Shown: in pieces, positions 1-6,288 of the stretch
Layout of the letters: each line of letters starts with the position of its first letter
How positions within the stretch are numbered: position 1 is the first letter of the stretch
NCBI GenBank assembly: GCA_903920925.1
Contig: CAIXOA010000011.1
Coordinates: 1 to 8,759, forward strand
DNA from: an uncultured Microcaldota archaeon
Lineage (GTDB): Archaea > Micrarchaeota > Micrarchaeia > Anstonellales > Bilamarchaeaceae
Length of the DNA stretch: 8,759 bases
Direction of reading: 5' to 3'
Program-made: the position numbers and the translations under genes
The notes under the pieces: model-generated
What the model saw: the letters and a program-made list of their open reading frames with translations, nothing else
Databases searched by the model: none
Told to the model about the DNA's origin: nothing

Positions 1-1876
1 GGTGCAGAGCGAAAAAGCGGGGGTGATGTTCACCGTTGACCCGATTTCCGAGGATCCGGACGTCATAATGATAGAGGCCGCGTACGGGCTGGGCGAGGTC
101 GTCGTCTCCGGCTCCGTGACCCCGGACACTTATCGTGTGAACAAGAAGACCATGAAGATACTCACCAAGGACATGGCGAAGCAGACCTGGATGCTCGTGA
201 AGCACGGCGAAAAGAATGTGAAGGCGGAAATAAAGGATGATGCCCAGGAGAAACAGAAGCTCACCGACGAGCAGATATTGGGGTATGCGAGGCTGGGAAA
301 AAGAATAGAGGACCATTACAAGTTCCCGCAGGACATCGAATGGGCGGTGCAGAAGAATGAACTCTATATAGTGCAGTCCCGCCCCATCACCACGCTCAAG
401 AGCGGGAAGCTGGGCGAGAAGAGGCCCGCCTCCGAGATAAAGCCTATACACGAGGGGATAGAGCAGTTCGCGATGGCCCCCCCGGCTTCCGGAGAGATGG
501 TTTCGGTCTCAAAGGCGGGGGTTTTGCTTAAGGGCCTGGGCGCCTCCCCCGGAGTTGGCGTCGGGAGGGTGAACATCGTCCCCACTGCCGAAGACATCGA
601 TAAGATGGAGGACCGCGCCGTGCTCGTGACGGACATGACCACGCCGGACTTCGTCCCCGCGATGAAGAAAGCAGTCGCAATAGTCACAAACACCGGAGGG
701 ATGACCTCCCACGCGGCCATCGTTTCCCGCGAACTGGGCGTCCCCTGCATCGTTGGCAGCAAGAACGCCACCGAGCTCCTGAAGGCCGGGCAGATAGTTA
801 CCGTTGACGGTACGCACGGAATTGTATATGAAGGGAAGGTGGAACTGGAGGCGAAGGCTGAAGTGCCTGCGGCAGGCCCGGCCGGCGCAGTTGCGGTCGC
901 TGAATTCACCCCCATCTGCGGAACCAAGATTTACATGAACATAGCCGACCCGGATGCCGCGGAGAAATATGCTTATCTTCCAGCGGACGGCGTGGGCCTG
1001 CTCCGCGCCGAATTCATGATTGCGGAGATAGGCGAGCACCCGAAGAAGATGATGGCCGAGGGAAGGAGCGATGAGTATGTGGAGAAGCTTGCGAACGGGA
1101 TAAGGAGGATTGCATCCGCATATTATCCGCGCCCGGTTGTCTACCGCGCAACGGACTTCAAGACCAATGAATACAAGAATTTGAAAGGCGGCGAGCAATA
1201 CGAGCCCAAGGAGGAGAATCCAATGATGGGCTACAGGGGAGCTTCCCGTTATATTGCCGAGCCGGACGTCTTCAAGCTGGAGCTCCGCGCGCTTCAGAAG
1301 GTCCGGGACGAGTTCGGGATGAAAAATGTGTGGCTGATGATTCCGTTCGTGCGCAGGATAGGGGAGCTGCGGGCAATAAAGGACATAATGGCGTCCATCG
1401 GCTTTTACCGCACGAGGGACTTCCGCCTCTGGATAATGGTCGAGGTGCCCTCCACCGTTTTCCTCATAGAGGACTTCTGCAAGGAAGGGATTGATGGAAT
1501 ATCCATCGGCTCCAACGACCTCACCCAGCTCATTTTGGGAATAGACCGTGACAACGGGACTCTTGCCTCCGCATTCGATGAGAGGAACGAGGCGGTCCTG
1601 AAAGCGGTGAGGCAGGTCGTGGAGACCACGGCCAAATACGGGGTCAGTTCCTCGCTCTGCGGCCAGGCGCCCTCAGTGTACCCGGATTTCGCCGAGAAGC
1701 TCGTGGAATTCGGAATCACCTCAATGTCCGTGAACCCGGATGCGGTCATCCGCACTAGAAAGATAGTCGCCTCAGCCGAGCAGAAGATAATGCTCAAGAG
1801 GCTCAGGGAACTCTCCAACGGGAAGAAGGAGGGGGAGAGCGCCCCCGCCCAGGACACAAGGAACTGGCAAATGTAG
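1..1876 (+). CDS. ppsA: Phosphoenolpyruvate synthase (pyruvate, water dikinase), 5'-truncated by window edge
   Basis: Makes PEP from pyruvate and ATP, releasing AMP and phosphate; it is a cytoplasmic enzyme of gluconeogenesis. The visible 624 residues cover the end of the ATP-grasp domain (SGVMFTVDP-like block at residues 6-14, YIVQSRPIT near 122-130), the swivelling phosphohistidine domain (GGMTSHAAIVSRELG, catalytic His about residue 237) and the PEP/pyruvate-binding TIM barrel (LLRAEFM, MMGYRGASRYI, MVEVPS, GSNDLTQL, and SSLCGQAPS with catalytic Cys about residue 553). His-to-Cys spacing is about 316 residues, close to the family. Full enzymes are roughly 750-820 residues, so some 150-190 N-terminal residues lie outside. 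The GTG at base 2 is an internal Val codon, not the start. The last 20 or so residues form a polar, low-complexity tail. Pyruvate phosphate dikinase is less likely because the motifs and domain spacing fit PEP synthase. Confidence 0.96.
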   Translation, partial: VQSEKAGVMFTVDPISEDPDVIMIEAAYGLGEVVVSGSVTPDTYRVNKKTMKILTKDMAKQTWMLVKHGEKNVKAEIKDDAQEKQKLTDEQILGYARLGKRIEDHYKFPQDIEWAVQKNELYIVQSRPITTLKSGKLGEKRPASEIKPIHEGIEQFAMAPPASGEMVSVSKAGVLLKGLGASPGVGVGRVNIVPTAEDIDKMEDRAVLVTDMTTPDFVPAMKKAVAIVTNTGGMTSHAAIVSRELGVPCIVGSKNATELLKAGQIVTVDGTHGIVYEGKVELEAKAEVPAAGPAGAVAVAEFTPICGTKIYMNIADPDAAEKYAYLPADGVGLLRAEFMIAEIGEHPKKMMAEGRSDEYVEKLANGIRRIASAYYPRPVVYRATDFKTNEYKNLKGGEQYEPKEENPMMGYRGASRYIAEPDVFKLELRALQKVRDEFGMKNVWLMIPFVRRIGELRAIKDIMASIGFYRTRDFRLWIMVEVPSTVFLIEDFCKEGIDGISIGSNDLTQLILGIDRDNGTLASAFDERNEAVLKAVRQVVETTAKYGVSSSLCGQAPSVYPDFAEKLVEFGITSMSVNPDAVIRTRKIVASAEQKIMLKRLRELSNGKKEGESAPAQDTRNWQM

Positions 1877-1893
1877 TGGTCAAAAACGCGGGG

Positions 1894-1959
1894 AGGGTAA
1901 AAACCCTAATTCGCTTCGTGCCCCATATATCGGGGCACAAACCGAATCCCCCCATTTTT
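1894..1959 (+). terminator. Hairpin pair plus T tract after ppsA
   Basis: About 20 nt after the ppsA stop are a small hairpin (AGGGT 1894-1898, loop AAAA, ACCCT 1903-1907) and a much stronger one. The strong one pairs GTGCCCC (1918-1924) perfectly with GGGGCAC (1932-1938) around a 7-nt loop. It is extended by two T-A pairs between mismatches and an outer ATTCG/CGAAT stem (1909-1913 with 1943-1947). A C run and TTTTT (1955-1959) follow. Archaeal termination depends chiefly on oligo-T, so the T tract is the functional hint and the hairpin may protect the 3' end. A regulatory RNA element is an alternative. The structure was worked out by eye, not folded. Confidence 0.55.
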
Positions 1960-2040
1960 AGACGTCATTCTGACCCCCTCCCACTTCACTTCATCACGCT
2001 TTGCCCGTACTCCTTACGCCCGTCCGCTTTTCTTCCCTGC

Positions 2041-2050
2041 ATTTAAATTT
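2041..2050 (+). promoter_or_regulatory. TATA box of dph2 (leaderless promoter)
   Basis: ATTTAAATTT is centred 25-26 nt upstream of the dph2 ATG at 2071. The pyrimidine-rich stretch between them has no GGTG or GGAGG motif. This spacing puts the transcription start at or next to the A of the ATG, as in leaderless archaeal genes. Confidence 0.65.
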
Positions 2051-2070
2051 TTCCCTTCAATTATCCATCC

Positions 2071-2967
2071 ATGAAGATACTTCTCCAGTTCCCGGAAGGG
2101 CTGAAACAGAAGGCCTTCGAGGAAGCAGATAAGCTCCAGAAGGAGGGCCACCACGTTTTCATCTCCTCCTCGCCCTGCTACGGGGCGTGCGACCTCTGCC
2201 TTGACGAGGCGAGGGCCCTGAAGGTGGACAAGATAATCCACTTCGGGCATTCCGAATACCTGCAGGAGAAGCCGGAAATCTCCGTGGAATACGTGGAATG
2301 GAAGGTGGATGTTCCAATAGATAATTTATCCGCGATTCTGCCGCACCTTAAGGGGGTGAAGAAACTCGCCCTCGTCACAACCGTGCAGCACATCCACCAG
2401 CTTCCGGAAATGAAGAAGTTTTTGGAGAAGAACGGCATTTCCGTTCTTATGGGAAAGGGGTGCTTCGCAAAATACGAGGGGCAGGTGCTCGGCTGCGACC
2501 CGACCGCCGCCCTTTCCGTTGCGGAGCATGCGGACTGCATCCTCTTCATCGGCACGGGAAAATTCCATCCCACCTCCATCCTTTCCGAAAAGCCGGTGTA
2601 TGCCTTCGACCCATTCTCCAAAACCTTCACAGACCTGTCCCCGGAAATAAAAAAACTGGGGAAAAGGAGGCAGGGCGCGCTGGCAAAGGCCCTGGATGCG
2701 AAAACATTCGGCATCCTCATAAGCACCAAGCCGGGCCAGTTCTGCCCGCACATAGCCGAATGGGCGAAAAAGGAACTGGAGGCAAAAGGAAAGAAGGCAT
2801 ACCTTCTCGTTTCGAACGAATTGAACCCCATCTCTTTGGAAAATTTCAGGAAAATAGAATGCTACATAAACACCGCGTGCCCGCGCCTCTCCGAAGACAC
2901 GGAAATGTTCAGCAAGCCCATCCTGAATGCGGTGGATTTGAAGGAATTACTGGGGCTTTGGGGTTAG
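2071..2967 (+). CDS. dph2: 2-(3-amino-3-carboxypropyl)histidine synthase (diphthamide step 1, Dph2-type)
   Basis: This is a non-canonical radical-SAM enzyme that transfers the 3-amino-3-carboxypropyl group of SAM to the target His of elongation factor 2, the first step of diphthamide synthesis; 5'-methylthioadenosine is the by-product. The 298-residue product has the three cysteines expected to hold the [4Fe-4S] cluster, one per domain: Cys40 in CYGACDLC, Cys142 in GQVLGCD and Cys270 in NTACPRL. Their spacing (102 and 128 residues) is close to that of the Pyrococcus horikoshii enzyme (104 and 124, from memory). The FIGTGKFHP segment near 159-167 is also typical. The protein is about 40 residues shorter than usual, because it starts directly at the first strand (MKILLQFPEG) and lacks the usual N-terminal helix. 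The TATA spacing supports this ATG. Extra cysteines 36 and 43 flank the first ligand. The 3' end overlaps the convergent HEAT-repeat gene by 21 nt. Confidence 0.93.
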   Translation: MKILLQFPEGLKQKAFEEADKLQKEGHHVFISSSPCYGACDLCLDEARALKVDKIIHFGHSEYLQEKPEISVEYVEWKVDVPIDNLSAILPHLKGVKKLALVTTVQHIHQLPEMKKFLEKNGISVLMGKGCFAKYEGQVLGCDPTAALSVAEHADCILFIGTGKFHPTSILSEKPVYAFDPFSKTFTDLSPEIKKLGKRRQGALAKALDAKTFGILISTKPGQFCPHIAEWAKKELEAKGKKAYLLVSNELNPISLENFRKIECYINTACPRLSEDTEMFSKPILNAVDLKELLGLWG

Positions 2968-3804
2968 CTTGAGCTTTGCCGGGGTTTTCTGCCCCGGAAG
3001 GGGAGGCGGCACTTTTGATTCCCTGAAAACGGGCGAGCTTATCCTTCCGAGTACGCTGTCCACCACGCTGTCGCCAGTGGATTTTGCCAGTCTGCTCAGT
3101 TCCATCTTCCGCTTGCACACCCTCAACGAGGAAGAAAGCGCACCGTCACTGTCCACGGAGGCGTCTTCCCTCAGCAGGGCTTCCACCTTTTCCATCAACT
3201 TCTCCGCGGTTTCCATTTCCTCGCTCATCTCAAGGACATTCCTGTATATCATCAATGCGGGCGGCTCGGTTATCCCCATGTCGGCAAGGGCCATTGCCAA
3301 CGGGCCGAAATCAACCTCCCCCTTCAGGTTTATGAGCTTGCTTTTGCTTGCCCTGTACATATTCCCCAGGGATTGCCTGTCACCGAGCCTGCCCAGGGCC
3401 GGTATCGCCTTTTCCACGACCGTCGGCTCGTCTTCCAGGGCAGCCCTAAGCGCCGCAAGCGCCCCTTCTTTTGCCTCCCGTTCCACGCGGATTACGAATT
3501 CCGCGTTTTCACCCAGCGCCTGGGCGCAGCATGCCCTCACGAACTCGCTGCTGTCGCAATTGAAAATCGCATCCTTATTGAGCTTTTGAGAGAGAAGGCC
3601 AATCGTTTCGTTTCTTTTTGCCCTGGAAAGGGAAAGCGCGGCGAAACCCCTTACGAAATACGTCTCATCCTTGTCATTAATTGCGGCGCAGAGGAAATTT
3701 TCCGCCTCGGGCGTTCCCAGTTTCCCAATCTCGATCGCGAGCGAGGCGCGCACCTGCCATTCGGCGTCCTGCCATTTGCGCCTAAGCGATTCAAAATCCT
3801 GCAT
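2947..3804 (-). CDS. HEAT-repeat (PBS-lyase-like) protein of unknown role
   Basis: The product has 285 residues, is soluble, and has no signal peptide or membrane segment. The N-terminal half shows two-helix HEAT/PBS-lyase-like repeats: about residues 12-45 (AEWQVRASLAIEIGKLG), 46-82 (FVRGFAALSLSRA), 85-125 (SEFVRACCAQALGE) and 126-150 (VVEKAIPALGRLG). These are followed by a helical, acidic middle section (about 190-215) and a Pro/Lys-rich tail (265-285) that is probably disordered. Such repeats usually act as protein-binding scaffolds; the partner cannot be read from the sequence. The ATG at 3804 is preferred over an in-frame TTG at 3822, because the TATA-like box at 3829-3836 is centred about 28 nt from the ATG but only about 10 nt from the TTG. 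The gene lies 25 nt after thiI on the same strand and overlaps dph2 tail to tail. Confidence 0.8.
   Translation of the reverse strand: MQDFESLRRKWQDAEWQVRASLAIEIGKLGTPEAENFLCAAINDKDETYFVRGFAALSLSRAKRNETIGLLSQKLNKDAIFNCDSSEFVRACCAQALGENAEFVIRVEREAKEGALAALRAALEDEPTVVEKAIPALGRLGDRQSLGNMYRASKSKLINLKGEVDFGPLAMALADMGITEPPALMIYRNVLEMSEEMETAEKLMEKVEALLREDASVDSDGALSSSLRVCKRKMELSRLAKSTGDSVVDSVLGRISSPVFRESKVPPPLPGQKTPAKLKLTPKPQ
2979..2997. other. GC-rich hairpin just after the dph2 stop, inside the convergent gene
   Basis: CCGGGG (2979-2984) pairs perfectly with CCCCGG (2992-2997) around a 7-nt loop that contains TTTT. It begins 12 nt after the dph2 stop and also lies in the Pro-rich C-terminal codons of the HEAT-repeat gene on the other strand. 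It might mark the end of the dph2 transcript, but no T run follows directly, and the GC-rich Pro/Gly codons alone could create it. Confidence 0.3.
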
Positions 3805-3828
3805 ATGGATATAATTTGTCAAATTATG

Positions 3829-3836
3829 TTTAAATA
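3829..3836 (-). promoter_or_regulatory. TATA box of the HEAT-repeat gene, overlapping the thiI stop
   Basis: Read on the minus strand, TATTTAAA is centred about 28 nt upstream of the ATG at 3804 and contains the TAA stop of thiI (3830-3832). No Shine-Dalgarno motif precedes the ATG. A thiI-HEAT operon with read-through transcription is also possible given the short gap. Confidence 0.5.
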
Positions 3837-4954
3837 TGTTTGCTTAAGCGCCCCGCACCCCTCTCCACCAGCTTGTCCAAACCGACTAGCCCGGCGAACC
3901 TCTCCACCTCCTCTTTTTTCGCCCGGGTCGCGGGATTGGAAATTGCCACAAGGGAGCAGCAGTCCTTGTATGGCTTTATTGAAATCTCATAAGTGCCAAT
4001 CTTCTCCGCAAGCCCTATTATCTCATTTTTGTCCATCCCTATAAGGGGCCGGAATACAGGAACGGAAAGGCCCCATTGGGAGGCGCCGATGTTCTCCAGT
4101 GTTTGCGAAGCAACCTGCCCCAGGGAATCCCCGCTCACAATCGCCCCGTAACCCTTCTCCTGGGCTATCCTTTCCGCCAATTTGTACATATATCTGCGGA
4201 AGACGACCAATTCATATCCCGGGGAGATGTTTCCGGTTTCCGCATAGAAATCCGCATAGGGGATGGTGAGCAGTTCCGACTTGCCTTCGTAGTCCTCCAA
4301 TCTCCCAATCAATTCCATTATTTTCTTTCCTTTTTTCGCGTCCCACTTCTCGAAAGGGTAGATGTGCAGGAAATCCACCCTGCATCCCCTCTTCATGAGC
4401 ATCCACGCGGCAACGGGAGAATCTATCCCTCCGGAAAGAAGGCAGAGCACTTTTCCGGAGCTTCCCACCGGCAATCCCCCAAGCCCCCTTATCTTTTCAA
4501 AATAAACATATGCATTCCGCGCGATTATTATGCTCACTTTCACTTCGGGGTTCTCCAGGTCCACCTTGCACCCGTATTTCTTCACTATCCTTGCGCCAAT
4601 CTCCGCGCTAAGTTCCTGCGATTTCATCGGGAAGGACTTGTCCACCCTTTTTGTTTCCACCGCAATCTTCTTCCCCTTCATTTTAGCCTTTTGCACCAAT
4701 TTCCAGATTTCATCCGGAGTTTTCCTGCACTCGTATGCAAATGCGAACCACTCAATCCCGAAAACCGTCAGGAGCGCCTTCCGGATTTCTTTTTCACCCC
4801 CGGAAACCTCCAGGAACACGCGGGATTCCCTTAATTCCGCATCCTTCAGTTTTTCCCCAAGCGCCCTCCTTATGTTCCTGATGAGAATGTTTTCGAAGGT
4901 TCTCCGGTTCTTGCCCTTGATTCCTATCTCTCCATACTGCGCAAGCACAAGCAT
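3830..4954 (-). CDS. thiI: tRNA 4-thiouridine synthase / thiazole sulfurtransferase ThiI, no rhodanese domain
   Basis: ThiI adenylates U8 of tRNA and replaces its oxygen with sulfur to make 4-thiouridine; in some organisms it also serves thiamine thiazole synthesis. From the ATG at 4954 the protein is 374 residues. It has an N-terminal ferredoxin-like and THUMP region (QYGEIGIKGKNR at 6-17; THUMP to about 155), then a PP-loop ATPase with SGGIDSP at 174-180, a SGDSLGQVASQTLENI block at 274-289, FRPLIGMDKNEII at 301-313 and the family DCCS segment (Cys332, Cys333). It stops there, so it lacks the C-terminal rhodanese domain of enterobacterial ThiI, as is usual in archaea. No CXXC pair is present, so the sulfur relay may differ from the CXXC-dependent methanococcal enzyme. 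The upstream in-frame GTG at 5002 is rejected because it lies ahead of the TATA box. The gene is divergent from the deaminase gene. Confidence 0.93.
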   Translation of the reverse strand: MLVLAQYGEIGIKGKNRRTFENILIRNIRRALGEKLKDAELRESRVFLEVSGGEKEIRKALLTVFGIEWFAFAYECRKTPDEIWKLVQKAKMKGKKIAVETKRVDKSFPMKSQELSAEIGARIVKKYGCKVDLENPEVKVSIIIARNAYVYFEKIRGLGGLPVGSSGKVLCLLSGGIDSPVAAWMLMKRGCRVDFLHIYPFEKWDAKKGKKIMELIGRLEDYEGKSELLTIPYADFYAETGNISPGYELVVFRRYMYKLAERIAQEKGYGAIVSGDSLGQVASQTLENIGASQWGLSVPVFRPLIGMDKNEIIGLAEKIGTYEISIKPYKDCCSLVAISNPATRAKKEEVERFAGLVGLDKLVERGAGRLSKHI

Positions 4955-4974
4955 ATGTTGAAGATGCGGACAAA

Positions 4975-4985
4975 GGTTTAAAACC
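4975..4985. promoter_or_regulatory. Symmetric TATA box shared by divergent thiI and deaminase genes
   Basis: GGTTTAAAACC is an 11-bp inverted repeat centred on A4980. It lies 26 nt from the A of the thiI ATG (4954, minus strand) and 25 nt from the A of the deaminase ATG (5005, plus strand). Both distances match a leaderless archaeal start driven by one TATA box. No other A/T-rich box and no Shine-Dalgarno motif exist in the 50-nt gap. The purine-rich ACAAAGG on the plus-strand side could act as a BRE for the deaminase direction. Confidence 0.65.
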
Positions 4986-5004
4986 CGCCGGCAGAAATCC
5001 ACCC

Positions 5005-6288
5005 ATGGACATTCTCATAAGGGATGCCCTCGTCCTCACCCAGAACAAAAACCGGGAAATCATGAGGGGGGACATCCTCATAGAGGATGGGAAAATCACC
5101 AAGGTAGCCAAATCCATACGCGGGGGCGCGGAGGAGAAGATAGATGCCTCAGGAAAGCTCGCCTTCCCCGGCTTAATCAACTGCCATACCCACATTCCCA
5201 TGAGCCTTTTCCGCGGTTATGCCGAGGGAATGCGCCTCCAGGACTGGCTGGAGAAAAGAATCTGGCCCGCTGAGGCGAAACTAAAGCCGAAGCATGTCCG
5301 CGCTGGCTCGATGCTCAGCATCCTGGAGATGGTCCGCTCCGGAACCACCTGCTTCAACGAGATGTACATCGCCCATATGGACGAGCTCTGCAAATCCGTT
5401 GTTGAGGCCGGGATGCGCGCTTCGGTGGGCTTTGGTCTCTTCGATTTGGTGCGTAAAACGGATGCAAAAGAAGAGCTGAAAAACGGAACATCTCTCGCGG
5501 AAAAATGGTCGGGCAAATCCCCTCTGCTCACGATCTCCATGGCGCCCCATGCGCCTTACACCTGCTCAAAAGAGCTGATTCTCCTCGCAAAAGAGTATGC
5601 GCGGAAGAAAAATATCAAATTCCATACGCACGTTTCCGAAACGCGAAAAGAAGTGTTCGATTCCCTCCAGGAGAAGGGGAAGCGCCCGATAGAGTATTTG
5701 CATTCCTTAGGGGTATTGGATGACGATACCGTGCTCGCGCACGGCTCCTGGGTAACGAAAAGGGAATCAATCCTGGTGGGAAAGGCAGGCGCATCCGTAA
5801 GCCACAACCCCGTCGCAAACCTCAAGCTCGCGACCGGGGGCATCTGCCCGTTGCATGAGTATCTGGAGGCAGGCGCGAACATCGCGCTCGGCACGGACGG
5901 CACGGCGAGCAACAATTCCCACAACATGGTTGAAACCATGAAATTCGCGCATCTCATGCAGTCCCATCTCTATTGGGATCCGCTTCGCGTCTCAATCCAA
6001 AATGTCTGGGATTTCGCAACCATAAACGGAGCAAAAGCATTGGGTTCCAATTGCGGAAGCATCGAACCCGGAAAGGAGGCGGACATCGTCCTTGCGGACC
6101 TGCACTCCGCAAACCTTGCGCCTCTCCACGATGCGCGCAACCTCTTTTTTTCCTTCCATCCGGGGAACATTAGTGATGTGTTTGTAGCGGGCAAGCCGAT
6201 TTTGCGCGAAGGCAAATTCACGGAGCTGGACGAGGCTAAAATAATTGACGAGGCGCAAAAGGGAGCGGAAGACCTGGTGGGTTCGTGA
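5005..6288 (+). CDS. Amidohydrolase: 5'-deoxyadenosine / methylthioadenosine / S-adenosylhomocysteine deaminase family
   Basis: This is a metal-dependent adenosine-type deaminase that likely converts 5'-deoxyadenosine, 5'-methylthioadenosine, S-adenosylhomocysteine or adenosine to the inosine form plus ammonia in the cytoplasm. The 427-residue length fits the family. Expected metal and catalytic residues are visible: His61 and His63 (NCHTHIPMSLFRG), His182 (PHAPYT), His209 and Glu212 (FHTHVSE), His246 (AHGSW) and Asp298 (GTDGTASNN). The SHNPVANLKLATGG block at 267-280 and a C-terminal GKEADIVLADL beta-sandwich segment are also typical. Substrate choice within the family (DadD-like, MtaD-like or guanine/chlorohydrolase relatives) cannot be settled by eye. 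The ATG at 5005 is set by the TATA box 25 nt upstream. The stop overlaps the next gene by 4 nt, suggesting coupled translation. Confidence 0.9.
   Translation: MDILIRDALVLTQNKNREIMRGDILIEDGKITKVAKSIRGGAEEKIDASGKLAFPGLINCHTHIPMSLFRGYAEGMRLQDWLEKRIWPAEAKLKPKHVRAGSMLSILEMVRSGTTCFNEMYIAHMDELCKSVVEAGMRASVGFGLFDLVRKTDAKEELKNGTSLAEKWSGKSPLLTISMAPHAPYTCSKELILLAKEYARKKNIKFHTHVSETRKEVFDSLQEKGKRPIEYLHSLGVLDDDTVLAHGSWVTKRESILVGKAGASVSHNPVANLKLATGGICPLHEYLEAGANIALGTDGTASNNSHNMVETMKFAHLMQSHLYWDPLRVSIQNVWDFATINGAKALGSNCGSIEPGKEADIVLADLHSANLAPLHDARNLFFSFHPGNISDVFVAGKPILREGKFTELDEAKIIDEAQKGAEDLVGS
6276..6280 (+). promoter_or_regulatory. Shine-Dalgarno-like GGTGG before the GTG start at 6285
   Basis: GGTGG, partly matching the archaeal GGTGATC consensus, lies 4 nt ahead of the GTG start of the downstream gene, inside the last codons of the deaminase. 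The other start sites in the window lack such a motif, which fits an internal operon gene on a leadered mRNA. It also favours the GTG at 6285 over the ATG at 6309, where a GGAGG sits only 2 nt upstream. Confidence 0.45.

Noticed and set aside
364..1857. Several minus-strand open frames of 150-229 codons opposite ppsA
   Set aside because: The plus strand is an unambiguous PEP synthase. GC-rich third positions commonly leave antisense frames open, and their translations show no family motif.
1877..2070. A structured RNA or tRNA gene in the ppsA-dph2 gap
   Set aside because: No tRNA T-arm or acceptor pattern was seen, and the visible structure is explained by terminator-like hairpins upstream and a TATA box downstream; the pyrimidine-rich middle shows nothing else.
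2969..4044. Plus-strand open frames of 206 and 223 codons opposite the HEAT gene and the end of thiI
   Set aside because: The opposite strand encodes recognisable HEAT repeats and ThiI with promoters; the plus frames are Ser/Pro/Arg-rich low-complexity shadows without promoter or motif.
4076..4834. Plus-strand open frame of 252 codons opposite thiI
   Set aside because: It is antisense to a clear ThiI, and its His/Pro/Phe-rich translation matches no recognised family.
4955..5002. ThiI start at the upstream in-frame GTG (5002)
   Set aside because: It lies beyond the TATA box relative to thiI, so it could not be on the transcript, and the extra residues are not typical of ThiI, which normally begins near the QYGEIGIKG segment.
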